46,896 nt of DNA from JADHLJ01 sp038118725. Lineage in GTDB: Bacteria; Pseudomonadota; Alphaproteobacteria; Thalassobaculales; Thalassobaculaceae. Every line of letters starts with the position of its first letter. Position 1 is the stretch's first letter. The stretch spans positions 1-46,896 of the forward strand of contig JAYOIK010000037.1 of NCBI GenBank assembly GCA_038118725.1. The letters are read 5' to 3'. The translations under genes were made by a program, and so were the position numbers. This document shows positions 15,741-24,225 of this stretch, one piece after another. Below the pieces are notes generated by a model, which searched no databases, was not told the DNA's origin, and worked only from the letters and a program-made list of their open reading frames with translations.

Positions 15741-15890
15741 TGTCGCTCCGTACTTGATACGGGGCCGACGCCTGAAGCCGCGCAAGCGACGGAATGGTGA
15801 TCATGTCGAGAGATGGACTTGAGTGCTTTGCCGCGGTTTGTGCCTCTACCTCTCAGGCTTCGGCCCCGTATCAAGTACGGGGCGACGGAC
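15741..15890. repeat. paired palindromic repeat, copy 1
   Basis: Inverted arms at about 15741-15778 and 15853-15890 share TCGCTCCGTACTTGATACGG and the reverse of CTTCGGCCCCGTATC. The right arm also folds by itself (CCCCGTA-TCAAG-TACGGGG, 15864-15882). The centre resembles that of the copy at 15926-16072, so the pair are two members of one roughly 150-bp element. No gene is present. This and the neighbouring elements fill the region between cbiX and the DUF1491 gene (15429-16089). Confidence 0.5.
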
Positions 15891-15925
15891 GATCCATGCG
15901 ACTTTCGACTCCGTCCTAAGATCGA

Positions 15926-16072
15926 ATCCCCGACGCAGGTCGGGGTCGATGCCTGAGGATGGTCGGCGTGACGGAGGGAAAATCACCACGGCGCGGCGCC
16001 GGAAGTGATCCTCTATCTCTCGGCATTGAGTACTTCAGGCGTCGACCCCGACCTTCGTCGGGGATACGGGAA
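15926..16072. repeat. paired palindromic repeat, copy 2
   Basis: Inverted arms at about 15926-15958 and 16034-16070 share ATCCCCGACG, AGGTCGGGGTCGA and GCCTGA. Each arm contains a smaller hairpin, CCCCGAC...GTCGGGG. The arm core GGGG(C/T)CGA(C/T)GCCTGA(A/G)G and the inner TCTATCTCTC region match copy 1. The right arm ends within about 20 bases of the DUF1491 stop, so transcripts ending there would carry this hairpin. Confidence 0.5.
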
Positions 16073-16089
16073 ATGAGCGACAAGCCCCC

Positions 16090-16428
16090 TCACACCATGG
16101 GATCATCGAACGGGTTGCGGCCTTCGCGATCTTCCACCTCGAGAACCCAAAGGTCGGGATCATACTTGGCCTGCCGGTCGATATAAGCGTCGGCGTCGGC
16201 CTCGCTGACCGTGTCCTCTCCGGTGGCGCGCAGCCAGGCGAGGCGGCCGTCTTCCATGCGGATCTGACTCAGCACCGCGCAGCCGCGCTCGAACCCGTTG
16301 ATCTTGATATAGACCGCGCCCGCGTCGGGATCACCACGCCGGGTGACCATCGCCGGCACCGCGCGCTGGGAGCAGAGCCGCGCGCCGGCCTGAACCAGGA
16401 GCTTGGACTTGAGCCGGGGATCACTCAT
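16090..16428 (-). CDS. DUF1491 family protein
   Basis: A 112-residue protein found almost only in alphaproteobacteria and without known function. Family-like features are RLKSKLLVQAGARLCSQRAVPAMV, GDPDAGAVYIKINGFERGCAVL, the WLRATGEDTVSEADADAYIDRQ segment, and the ending YDPDLWVLEVEDREGRNPF. No membrane or signal segment. Its ATG overlaps the stop of the M32 carboxypeptidase gene (ATGA), and that gene overlaps surf1, so it is the last member of the run following the cytochrome oxidase genes. Confidence 0.85.
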   Translation of the reverse strand: MSDPRLKSKLLVQAGARLCSQRAVPAMVTRRGDPDAGAVYIKINGFERGCAVLSQIRMEDGRLAWLRATGEDTVSEADADAYIDRQAKYDPDLWVLEVEDREGRNPFDDPMV

Positions 16429-17927
16429 GCGCCGAGATAGCGGGCGCGGATATGGTCGAGAAACGCCTGCTCGCCGAGCGGCGCGCCGGTGGCGGCTTGC
16501 AGCACCGCGTCGGTGTCGTGAAAGCTGCCCCAGCGGTGCACATTCTCTTTCAGCCAGGCCAGCAAGGGGGCGAAATCTCCGCCGGCGATCATGGCATCTA
16601 GGCCGTCGATGCCGCGCCGGGCCGCCGCGAAAAGTTGCGCCGCCGCCAGGGCGCCCATCGTGTAGGTCGGAAAATAACCGAAGGCGCCGTCATACCAATG
16701 GATATCCTGGAGGCACCCGAGCCGGTCGTTCGGCGGGCGCACGCCGAGGCCAGCTTCCATACCGTCACTCCAGGCGCCCGGAAGCTCCGCCACTGAAAGA
16801 TCACCGGACAGCAGCGCGCGCTCCAATCGGTAGCGCAGGATGACGTGGAACGGATAGGTGACTTCGTCCGCCTCGACCCTGATGAGACTTCGGGAAACCC
16901 GGGTCGCTCCGCGATACAACGCCTCGGGCGACCATTCCTCGCCATCGACGGAGAAAGCGGCTTGGATCAACGGCGCGGCATGGTCGAAAAACGCGCGCGA
17001 GCGACTGACCTGCATCTCCATGAGCAGTGACTGGCTTTCATGCAGCGCCATGCCGCGCGAGGCGCCGACGGGCTGTCCGCGCCATTCCTTGGGCAATCCC
17101 CGTTCATATAGGGCATGACCGGTTTCGTGGATCACCCCCATCAGGCTCCCCGCCCAATCGGCGGTGTCATAACGGGTGGTGATGCGCACATCGTCGGGCA
17201 CGCCGCCGGAGAAGGGATGCGCGCTGACATCCAGCCTGCCGTGGTCGAAGTCGAAGCCGAGCGATGCCATCACATCGAGCCCGAGGGAGCGCTGTTTTTC
17301 AACGGGGATATCGGTTGTCGGCGTGTCGAAGGAATCGCGCGCCTGATGCTCCAGGACCTCCGGCAAGAGCGCGCCGAGCGCCGGTTCCAGACGCGCGAAC
17401 AGAGCATCGATCCGCTCGGCGGCGCCATCGGGCTCGAACTGGTCGAGCAATGCGTCGTAGGGAGTTTTGGCCAGGGCATCGGCCTTCGTCTCCGCGACCT
17501 CCCGCACCAGGCCGAGCAGTGTTTCCAGGGGCGCCGCAACGGCATTGAAGTCGGACGCCGGGCGGGCCGCCATCCATGCCGTCTCGCAAGCCGCCGACGC
17601 ACGGGAGCGCGCATCCACCAGATCGGCGGTCAGGGCGGTGGCATGCGTATACTCGCGCCGCATTTCCCGAAGATTGGCGACGTCCCAGGGCTCAAGAGAG
17701 GCTTCACTCGCCGCGTCGAGAAGGTCACCCATGTCGGGCGCGGTGATCGCCTCGTGTCGCAAGACCCGCAAAGTCGCCATTTGGTCGGCCCGGGCCTCGC
17801 CGCCGCCCGCCGGCATGATGGTTTGGCGATCCCAGGAGAGGACGGCCATCGCATCCTCCAGCGCGGCGATCCGGCGGAAACGCTCCCGCAAGCGTTCGTA
17901 TGCCGTCGGGGTCGGAGCGCGGCTCAC
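16425..17927 (-). CDS. M32 family metallocarboxypeptidase
   Basis: A 500-residue thermostable-carboxypeptidase-type enzyme (M32, cytosolic zinc peptidase that trims C-terminal residues). The zinc-binding HETGH is at about 267-271, and the second characteristic element GMALHESQS, which supplies the third ligand region, is at about 292-300. IHWYDGAFGYFPTYTMGALAAAQLF near the C-terminus is another family block. The length is normal. The ATG overlaps the SURF1 stop by 4 nt, so it is translated from the same message. There is no known functional tie to oxidase assembly, so the linkage may be positional only. Confidence 0.9.
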   Translation of the reverse strand: MSRAPTPTAYERLRERFRRIAALEDAMAVLSWDRQTIMPAGGGEARADQMATLRVLRHEAITAPDMGDLLDAASEASLEPWDVANLREMRREYTHATALTADLVDARSRASAACETAWMAARPASDFNAVAAPLETLLGLVREVAETKADALAKTPYDALLDQFEPDGAAERIDALFARLEPALGALLPEVLEHQARDSFDTPTTDIPVEKQRSLGLDVMASLGFDFDHGRLDVSAHPFSGGVPDDVRITTRYDTADWAGSLMGVIHETGHALYERGLPKEWRGQPVGASRGMALHESQSLLMEMQVSRSRAFFDHAAPLIQAAFSVDGEEWSPEALYRGATRVSRSLIRVEADEVTYPFHVILRYRLERALLSGDLSVAELPGAWSDGMEAGLGVRPPNDRLGCLQDIHWYDGAFGYFPTYTMGALAAAQLFAAARRGIDGLDAMIAGGDFAPLLAWLKENVHRWGSFHDTDAVLQAATGAPLGEQAFLDHIRARYLGA

Positions 17928-18664
17928 GGTGCCCCGGTCTCGCCGCCCGCCTCGTCTTCCGGACGCCGGAAGTGATAGATCACGTAGATCACCAGCAAGG
18001 TCGCGGCCAGGAGGAACCAGGTCACGGCATATTGCAGATGCTCATTCCGCACCGCGATTTCGGTACTGGCGCCGATGGGGATCGAATAGGGACCGGGATC
18101 TCGAATTGCGTCGACGTAATATGGCGCGACGGGGACGATATCCCGGTGCGACGCCATTTGATTGGTGTCGACATAGAGCCAAACCTCGTTTTGAGGCTCG
18201 TTATCCGGAACGAAGGCCCCGCGACGCCGGTCCTCCCGGACAATGCCGAGAATCGTTACCAGTCCCTCGACCAGGGTCTCGGGACGTTTCTCGCGTGCCC
18301 GAAGTTTTTCCGGGACCCAGCCACGATTGACGATGATGATCCTATCGTCGCGAAGCAGGAACGGTGTCAGGACATGGAACCCGGCGCTGCCCTCGAAGGG
18401 CCGGCCCGTCATCAGGATCTCTTTATCATGCTGAAAGACGCCGACCAGTTTGACCCGACGATAGCGCCACTCATCCATGTTCCTGATTGCCGCGGGAGGG
18501 TCCTCGGGCTCCATGGCGATCCGGGCGTCAAAGGTTTCGACCAGGCTGTTCTTCCAGTTCAAGCGCTCAACCTGCCAGACCCCGAGGCCGATCAGCACCA
18601 CCAACGCCGGCACGGTAAAAAGCGTAGGCCAGAAAGTCGGTCGAAAACGCCGTCCAAATGCCAT
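17924..18664 (-). CDS. SURF1 family cytochrome oxidase assembly protein
   Basis: A 246-residue inner-membrane protein with one transmembrane helix near the N-terminus (about 13-30, FTVPALVVLIGLGVWQVERL) and another near the C-terminus (about 213-232, YAVTWFLLAATLLVIYVIYHF). The periplasmic loop between them contains the SURF1 signatures GFHVLTPFLL, IIVNRGWVP and the late HLQYAVTWF. SURF1 supports heme a insertion into subunit I of aa3 oxidases. It lies downstream of ctaE with a 213-base gap that holds a hairpin, and is coupled to the M32 gene by an ATGA overlap. Confidence 0.9.
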   Translation of the reverse strand: MAFGRRFRPTFWPTLFTVPALVVLIGLGVWQVERLNWKNSLVETFDARIAMEPEDPPAAIRNMDEWRYRRVKLVGVFQHDKEILMTGRPFEGSAGFHVLTPFLLRDDRIIIVNRGWVPEKLRAREKRPETLVEGLVTILGIVREDRRRGAFVPDNEPQNEVWLYVDTNQMASHRDIVPVAPYYVDAIRDPGPYSIPIGASTEIAVRNEHLQYAVTWFLLAATLLVIYVIYHFRRPEDEAGGETGAP

Positions 18665-18844
18665 TACCGGCGGGGTCCTTATTGTTTGGCGGAGAAGAGA
18701 GCCCGGCTCATACGCCGGACGGACATCCCGCGTTGTTCGAGTGCATCAAAACAACGATTTCGCCCAAATCGGGCGCCGATGGATCATCCAAGCTTGAAAA
18801 GCATCGTCGCGAGGAAGCCTGGAAGAAAAAGAGTGGTTTTGAAC

Positions 18845-18868
18845 GGGAGCCGGTTGGTACCGGCTCCC
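18845..18868 (-). terminator. possible terminator or attenuator after ctaE
   Basis: GGGAGCCGG-TTGGTA-CCGGCTCCC is a perfect 9-bp-arm hairpin located 9 bases after the ctaE stop. On the minus strand it is followed by GTTCAAAACCACTCTTTTTC, so a T-run exists but about 12 bases away. It may partly end oxidase transcription or stabilise the message's 3' end before surf1. Confidence 0.45.
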
Positions 18869-18877
18869 GGTTCGCGA

Positions 18878-19666
18878 CTAACGTCCACCCCACCAATAGA
18901 CGCAGATAAACAAGAACAGCCATACCACGTCGACGAAGTGCCAATACCATGCCGCCGCCTCGAAGCCGAAATGATGGTCCGGCTTGAAGTGCCCGGCCCG
19001 AGCGCGGAACCAACAAACGATGAGGAAACAGGTTCCGACGAGCACGTGGAAGCCATGGAAACCCGTGGCTAGATAGAAGGTGGACGAGTAGATCCCATCG
19101 GTGAAGCCGAAGGTCGCGTGCTGATACTCATAAGCCTGCAGCGCGGTAAAGGCGATGCCCAGGATAATGGTCACGCCAAGGCCATTGATCAGGTTCTTGC
19201 GATCGCCCTTCAGCAGGGCCGCATGCGCCCAAGTGACCGTGCAGCCGGACAGGAGCAGGATCATCGTGTTGATCAAGGGAATATCGAAGGCCGGGAAAGG
19301 CTCGACATCGGCCGGCGGCCAGACGCCGGTGTCCGGATATAGCGACGCGTCGAAGAAGGCCCAGAAGAACGCCAGGAAGAACATCACCTCGGAGGCGATG
19401 AACAAGATCATGCCGTAGCGCATGCCAAGCTGAACGATCGGCGTATGATGGCCTTGATATTCGGCTTCCTTGATCACGTCGCGCCACCACATGAACATGG
19501 TGTACAGGATCGTCAGGAACCCGACCGTCATAATCAGGGCCCCGTAGCCCATCTCATGCATGTACATGATCGCGCCGATGGCCGTGATGAAACCGGCCAT
19601 GGCACCAACCGCGGGCCAGGGGCTGGGTTCAACCAGATGATAGGAGTGACTGTGTCCGCCGCTCAT
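18878..19666 (-). CDS. ctaE: cytochrome c oxidase subunit III
   Basis: A 262-residue polytopic protein with seven hydrophobic helices. It opens HSYHLVEPSPWP, the usual subunit III N-terminus, and has FIASEVMFFLAFFWAFFDASL (helix III with the conserved Glu), INTMILLLSGCTVTWAHAALL, and the ending HHFGFEAAAWYWHFVDVVWLFLF. It belongs to the aa3-type oxidase and protects or feeds the proton-uptake path of subunit I. GAGGAAG precedes the ATG. Order ctaG-ctaE is typical. Confidence 0.95.
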   Translation of the reverse strand: MSGGHSHSYHLVEPSPWPAVGAMAGFITAIGAIMYMHEMGYGALIMTVGFLTILYTMFMWWRDVIKEAEYQGHHTPIVQLGMRYGMILFIASEVMFFLAFFWAFFDASLYPDTGVWPPADVEPFPAFDIPLINTMILLLSGCTVTWAHAALLKGDRKNLINGLGVTIILGIAFTALQAYEYQHATFGFTDGIYSSTFYLATGFHGFHVLVGTCFLIVCWFRARAGHFKPDHHFGFEAAAWYWHFVDVVWLFLFICVYWWGGR

Positions 19667-19716
19667 AGCTTCCTCTTTCCTTCAATGGTCGCCTCGGCGA
19701 CCCCCCAAACAATACC

Positions 19717-20331
19717 TCAATTCGTGCGCTGGTCCACCGTATTGACGCGACCATCGGCGCCGGTGCTCAGACCGGCTTGTTCGATACCCTCCGCCGCCGA
19801 TTGATCCTCGGCGCGGAAGAACGTGTAGGAGAGCGTGATCGTCGTCACGTCGTCCAGATTCGGATCCTCGACGATGGTCGGATCGATGAAGAAGCTCACG
19901 GGCATGTCGACCCGCTGACCTGGTTTCAGCACCTGCTCGGTGAAACAGAAACACTCCACCTTGTTGAAATACAGACCAGCCTTATCCGGTGTGACGTTGA
20001 ACGTCGCGGTCCCGACTATGGCCTCGTCGCTTTCATTTTCAGCCTGATAGAACGCTAGCGCGTTCTCGCCGACCTTGAGATCCATGGATTTCAATACCGG
20101 ATCGAATGCCCAGCCGAGCGCCGGATTAACGTTGGAATCAAAACGGATCGTGAGCGTCCTATCAACCACCTCGTTGGATTCCACCGCCGCGAACTGGGTG
20201 GTGCCGCCGTAACCGGTAACCCGGCAGAAGATCTCATAGAGCGGGACCGAGGCATAGGCGAGGCCTCCCATCCCGGCGACGAACGCTCCGAGGAAGGCCA
20301 AGGTCCGGATATTTCGGCGACCCGCGCCCAT
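19717..20331 (-). CDS. ctaG: cytochrome c oxidase assembly protein CtaG (Cox11)
   Basis: A 204-residue copper chaperone for CuB of subunit I. One N-terminal membrane anchor (about 8-28) precedes a periplasmic domain. The copper-binding site is visible as ECFCFTEQ, and PLYEIFCRVTGYGGTTQ after the anchor is a family hallmark. The start at 20331 is selected because its ATG shares a base with the stop of the small gene before it (TGATG), a coupling arrangement. An upstream start would add 15 residues inside that gene. Confidence 0.93.
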   Translation of the reverse strand: MGAGRRNIRTLAFLGAFVAGMGGLAYASVPLYEIFCRVTGYGGTTQFAAVESNEVVDRTLTIRFDSNVNPALGWAFDPVLKSMDLKVGENALAFYQAENESDEAIVGTATFNVTPDKAGLYFNKVECFCFTEQVLKPGQRVDMPVSFFIDPTIVEDPNLDDVTTITLSYTFFRAEDQSAAEGIEQAGLSTGADGRVNTVDQRTN

Positions 20332-20489
20332 CACTCGAACATCCGCACGATGGTGATCAGGTAGAACAGCGCGCAAAACGCGAAGATCGCCAGCAAAACA
20401 GCCAGGTTCCGCCCCCGCTTGGCGCGAAGCATATCGGCGGCGCGCACCGGAGGAAGCTCGTTCTCGTTGGGCTCATTCATCGCGCTCAT
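20331..20489 (-). CDS. small membrane protein of the oxidase locus (CoxF-like)
   Basis: A 52-residue protein with a polar N-terminus (NEPNENELPPVRAADMLRAKRGRN) and one C-terminal membrane helix (LAVLLAIFAFCALFYLITIV). Small single-helix genes of this shape lie between ctaB and ctaG in many alphaproteobacteria and are sometimes called coxF. No biochemical role is assured. Its ATG overlaps the ctaB stop (ATGA) and its stop overlaps the ctaG start, so it is translated as part of the chain. Confidence 0.8.
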   Translation of the reverse strand: MSAMNEPNENELPPVRAADMLRAKRGRNLAVLLAIFAFCALFYLITIVRMFE

Positions 20490-21424
20490 GACCCGAACCA
20501 CGGCGCGGCGGGCATGCCGACCGCGCGATCGACGACAAGCGCCAGGAAGACCAGGAACAGATAAAGGATCGAGTAGCCGAAAAGCTGTTTGCAGTTCCGG
20601 TCCGACGCGTCGCGCCAGACGCGCCAAGCAGCGAGCACGAATATCGCCCCGAGCACCGCCGCGAAGGCGCCATAAAGCACGCCCACCGTTCCCAATGCCA
20701 TCGGCGCCAGGCCCAGGGGGGCCAACAGCAGGCTATAGAGCAGGATTTGTTTCTGGGTCTCGCGCCGTCCGGCGACGACCGGCAGCATCGGCACGCCGGC
20801 GGCCTGATAGTCGCCGCTTCGATATAGCGACAACGCCCAGAAGTGCGGCGGCGTCCAGAAGAAGATAATCGCGAACAGAACCAGCGAATCCAAGGTGACG
20901 GTTCCGGAAATCGCCGCCCACCCGATCATCGGAGGGAAGGCGCCGGCGGCTCCACCAATGACAATGTTCTGGGGCGTACGGCGCTTGAGCCACATGGTGT
21001 AGACGAAAACGTAAAAGCCGATCGTCAGGGCCAGCAGTCCAGCGGCAAGCCAGTTCACCGCCAGGCCCATGACCATTACCGAACCGCAGGCCAGGACCAC
21101 GCCGAAGGTGAGCGCTTCCTCGGCCCCAACCCGGCCCGCCGGAATCGGTCGGGCGCTGGTCCGCGACATCACCGCGTCGATATCGCGGTCGTACCACATA
21201 TTGATCGCGCCGGACGCGCCCGCGCCTACCGCGATACAGAGGATGGCGATCACCTCGAGAAACGGATGCAGCGAACCGGGAGCGAGGTAAAGTCCGACGA
21301 AACCGGTGAACACCACGAGCGACATCACCCTCGGTTTCAGCAACCGGGTGAAGTCGACGAACGCCGCCGATACGGAACCGGCGGCTCCCGCCGCCGGTTG
21401 TGCGCCGATCGAGGTGTCGGACAC
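20486..21424 (-). CDS. ctaB: protoheme IX farnesyltransferase (heme O synthase)
   Basis: A 312-residue UbiA-type prenyltransferase with about eight or nine membrane helices, which adds a farnesyl group to heme b for heme o and then heme a. The Asp-rich substrate motif is NMWYDRDIDAVMSRTSARPIPAGR, and FWTPPHFWALSLYRSGDYQAAGVPMLPVVAG is the second signature. The GTG at 21424 is preferred as start because GGAGGA stands just upstream. A longer frame extends upstream without support. Heme A synthase (ctaA) is not in this window. Confidence 0.95.
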   Translation of the reverse strand: MSDTSIGAQPAAGAAGSVSAAFVDFTRLLKPRVMSLVVFTGFVGLYLAPGSLHPFLEVIAILCIAVGAGASGAINMWYDRDIDAVMSRTSARPIPAGRVGAEEALTFGVVLACGSVMVMGLAVNWLAAGLLALTIGFYVFVYTMWLKRRTPQNIVIGGAAGAFPPMIGWAAISGTVTLDSLVLFAIIFFWTPPHFWALSLYRSGDYQAAGVPMLPVVAGRRETQKQILLYSLLLAPLGLAPMALGTVGVLYGAFAAVLGAIFVLAAWRVWRDASDRNCKQLFGYSILYLFLVFLALVVDRAVGMPAAPWFGS

Positions 21425-21458
21425 GATCGTTATTCCTCCAATTCGACCCGCCGCTGGA

Positions 21459-23051
21459 TTACTTGATCCGCGGCAAGTCCTCATAGGTATGGAAGGGCGG
21501 AGGCGAAGACAGCGTCCACTCCAGGGTCGTGGCGCCATCACCCCATTCGTTGTCCGGCGCCTGACGCTTGGCCATGAAGGCCTCCAGCACCATGATCACG
21601 AAGACGACAGTTCCGATACCCGCGATATAAGCACCGTAGGAAGCCACCTGGTTCCAGCCATGCAATGCCTCGGGATAGTCGATATAGCGCCGCGGCATGC
21701 CGGCCAGACCGAGGAAATGCATCGGGAAGAAGGTCAAGTTGACACCGATGAAGGTCAGCCAGAAATGCGCCTGCGCCAATCCCTTGCTGTAGGTGTAGCC
21801 GGACATCTTGGAGAACCAGTAGTAAAACCCGCAGAAGATGCCGAATACCGCGCCGAGCGACAGCACATAATGGAAATGCGCGATCACGTAGTAGGTGTTG
21901 TGCAGCATGATGTCGACGCCGGCATTGGCCAGTACGACACCGGTCACACCGCCGACCGTGAACAAGAAGATGAAGCCCAACGCCCAGATCATCGGAATGT
22001 CGAACCTGATCGAACCGCCCCACATGGTGGCGATCCAAGAGAAGATCTTCACGCCGGTCGGCACCGCGATCACCATGGTCGCGGCGGTGAAATAGGCCCT
22101 GGTATCGACGTCCAGCCCCACCGTGTACATGTGATGGGCCCAGACGATGAAGCCCACGACCCCGATCGACACCATGGCGTAAGCCATGCCGAGATAACCG
22201 AAGACCGGCTTGCGCGAGAAGGTCGAGACCACATGGCTGATGATGCCGAAGGCCGGCAGGATCATGATGTAGACCTCGGGGTGCCCGAAGAACCAGAACA
22301 GATGCAGGAACAGGATCGGGTCACCACCACCGGACGGAATGAAGAAGCTGGTGCCGAAGTTTCGGTCGGTCAGCAACATGGTGATCGCGCCCGCCAGAAC
22401 CGGCAGGGCCAAAAGCAGCAGGAACGCCGTGATCAAAATCGACCACGCGAATAGCGGCATCTTGTGCAGGGTCATGCCCGGCGCGCGCATGTTGAAGATC
22501 GTCGTGATGAAGTTGGCGGCGCCCAGGATCGAGGACGCGCCGGCCAGATGGAGCGACAGGATCGCCATGTCCATCGACGGACCAGGCGTGCCTTCCTTAC
22601 CGGACATCGGTGGATAGATGGTCCATCCGACACCCGCTCCGCCATCGGCGAACATCGACAGGAACAGCAGGATAAAGGCCGGGATCAGCAACCAGAAGCT
22701 GATATTGTTCATCCGCGGGAAGGCCATGTCCGGGGCGCCGATCATCAACGGCACGAACCAGTTGCCGAAACCGCCGATCAGCGCCGGCATGACCACGAAG
22801 AACACCATGATCAGGCCATGCGCCGTCACATAAACGTTCCAGACATGGCCGTTTTCCATGTACTGCACGCCGGGGTCTTGCAACTCCATCCGCATGTACA
22901 TCGAGATCCCACCACCGATCAGCCCCGCGATAACGGAGAAGATCAGGTACATCGTGCCGATGTCCTTGTGGTTGGTCGAATACAGGTACCGTAGGAAACC
23001 CTTCGGAACGCCGTGGTCGTGATCGTGCTCGTGGGCGTGGGCCGCGCTCAT
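21459..23051 (-). CDS. ctaD: cytochrome c oxidase subunit I (aa3 type)
   Basis: A 530-residue catalytic subunit with twelve membrane helices. It carries heme a, heme a3 and CuB. Visible signatures are YVTAHGLIMVFFVVMPALIGGFGNW (heme a ligand His), FWFFGHPEVYIMILPAFGIISH (CuB His and the cross-linked Tyr), VWAHHMYTVGLDVDTRAYF (CuB His pair), and HNTYYVIAHFHYVLSLGAVF (heme ligands). GHPEVY and the YVTAHG context mark an A-type oxidase. It starts HAHEHDHDHG, a His-rich cytoplasmic N-terminus. Confidence 0.97.
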   Translation of the reverse strand: MSAAHAHEHDHDHGVPKGFLRYLYSTNHKDIGTMYLIFSVIAGLIGGGISMYMRMELQDPGVQYMENGHVWNVYVTAHGLIMVFFVVMPALIGGFGNWFVPLMIGAPDMAFPRMNNISFWLLIPAFILLFLSMFADGGAGVGWTIYPPMSGKEGTPGPSMDMAILSLHLAGASSILGAANFITTIFNMRAPGMTLHKMPLFAWSILITAFLLLLALPVLAGAITMLLTDRNFGTSFFIPSGGGDPILFLHLFWFFGHPEVYIMILPAFGIISHVVSTFSRKPVFGYLGMAYAMVSIGVVGFIVWAHHMYTVGLDVDTRAYFTAATMVIAVPTGVKIFSWIATMWGGSIRFDIPMIWALGFIFLFTVGGVTGVVLANAGVDIMLHNTYYVIAHFHYVLSLGAVFGIFCGFYYWFSKMSGYTYSKGLAQAHFWLTFIGVNLTFFPMHFLGLAGMPRRYIDYPEALHGWNQVASYGAYIAGIGTVVFVIMVLEAFMAKRQAPDNEWGDGATTLEWTLSSPPPFHTYEDLPRIK

Positions 23052-23068
23052 GGTCTCTTCCCCGCTAC

Positions 23069-23974
23069 TTATTCGTTGACCGCGCCGTCGGCGACCCGGA
23101 ACGGGGCCGGAGCGGCGGCGAACTTGACTTTGGCTTCGGCGAGCCAGGCGTCGTATTTCTCTTGGCTCAGCGCCTGAACGGCAATCGGCATGGCCGAGTG
23201 GTTAACACCGCAGATCTGATTGCACTGGCCGTAGACCATGCCTTCCTTGTCGATCTGCATCCACGTCTCGTTGGTCCGTCCGGCCATGCCGTATATCTGC
23301 ACCACCGCCGACGGCAGGAAGAACGAATGCATCACGTCGTTGCTGGTCACCAGGATCTGGATCTTCTTGCCGACCGGTACCACCAGGGGATTGTCGACGG
23401 ACAGCAGGTAGGTCTGGGTCGCCGGATCGATCTTTTCCTTGGGGATCATGTAGCTGTCGAAGGACACGCCGGCATCCGGATACTCATAGTTCCAGTACCA
23501 CTGATTGGCGGTGACCTTGATTGACATGTCCGGGTCGGGGGTACGATCTCCGTAGTAAAGCGTCTTGAAGGACGGCACCGCGACCACCACCAGGATGATA
23601 ACCGGAACCGCCGTCCAAAGAATTTCGATCAGCGTGTTGTGCGTTGTCTTCGACGGGTTCGGATTGTTCGACGCCTTGAACTTGACGCAGACATAAACCA
23701 TCAGCGCCAGCACGAAGATCGTGATGATCGTGATCAGCCAAAGAAGATAGTCGTGAAATTCATGAATGCGCACGGCCACCGGGCTTACCGGTTCCGGCAC
23801 CCCCAATTGCCAGGGCGTCGCCACCGACGCCATCGCGCCCGTCGCCATCAACACGAGGAAAGCCACCGATAGCCCAAGGGCTTTGCTGGCACCCGCAACG
23901 AAATGTCTGAGTTGTTCCATCTCGATCGCTCTCTTGATCCCGTCCCGCGCGGCGTCCGAACTGTCCGGTAACAT
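23069..23974 (-). CDS. ctaC: cytochrome c oxidase subunit II
   Basis: Subunit II carries the CuA centre that accepts electrons from cytochrome c. Two hydrophobic segments are present, a signal-type one (SVAFLVLMATGAMA) and the membrane hairpin around YLLWLITIITIFVLALMVYVC. The periplasmic cupredoxin domain ends with the CuA ligands in YGQCNQICGVNHSAMPI (C-x3-C-x3-H-x2-M). Start: ATG 23974 has GAGGAG eight bases upstream. ATG 23920 (MEQLRHF) would give a more standard signal peptide and remains possible. First gene of the oxidase operon. Confidence 0.93.
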   Translation of the reverse strand: MLPDSSDAARDGIKRAIEMEQLRHFVAGASKALGLSVAFLVLMATGAMASVATPWQLGVPEPVSPVAVRIHEFHDYLLWLITIITIFVLALMVYVCVKFKASNNPNPSKTTHNTLIEILWTAVPVIILVVVAVPSFKTLYYGDRTPDPDMSIKVTANQWYWNYEYPDAGVSFDSYMIPKEKIDPATQTYLLSVDNPLVVPVGKKIQILVTSNDVMHSFFLPSAVVQIYGMAGRTNETWMQIDKEGMVYGQCNQICGVNHSAMPIAVQALSQEKYDAWLAEAKVKFAAAPAPFRVADGAVNE

Positions 23975-24225
23975 TTGGACGACTCCTCGAACACACGCCA
24001 TCAACGGCTCCCGCCGCGCTTGGCGAGACCCTACTCTCCGGTCGCGATACTCACAAGCCGGACTTGCGCGGCAGAAAGTCGCGCCAACCCGTCTCAACGA
24101 CCGATTTCGAACACTTTATGACAAACCGTTGCTGACTTCCACGCTATTGACCCCATATGCTGTCCAAACCGTTCGAAATTTTTCATATGCCCCCGGTACC
24201 GCCGGGGTCTCGCGAGGAATCCGGC

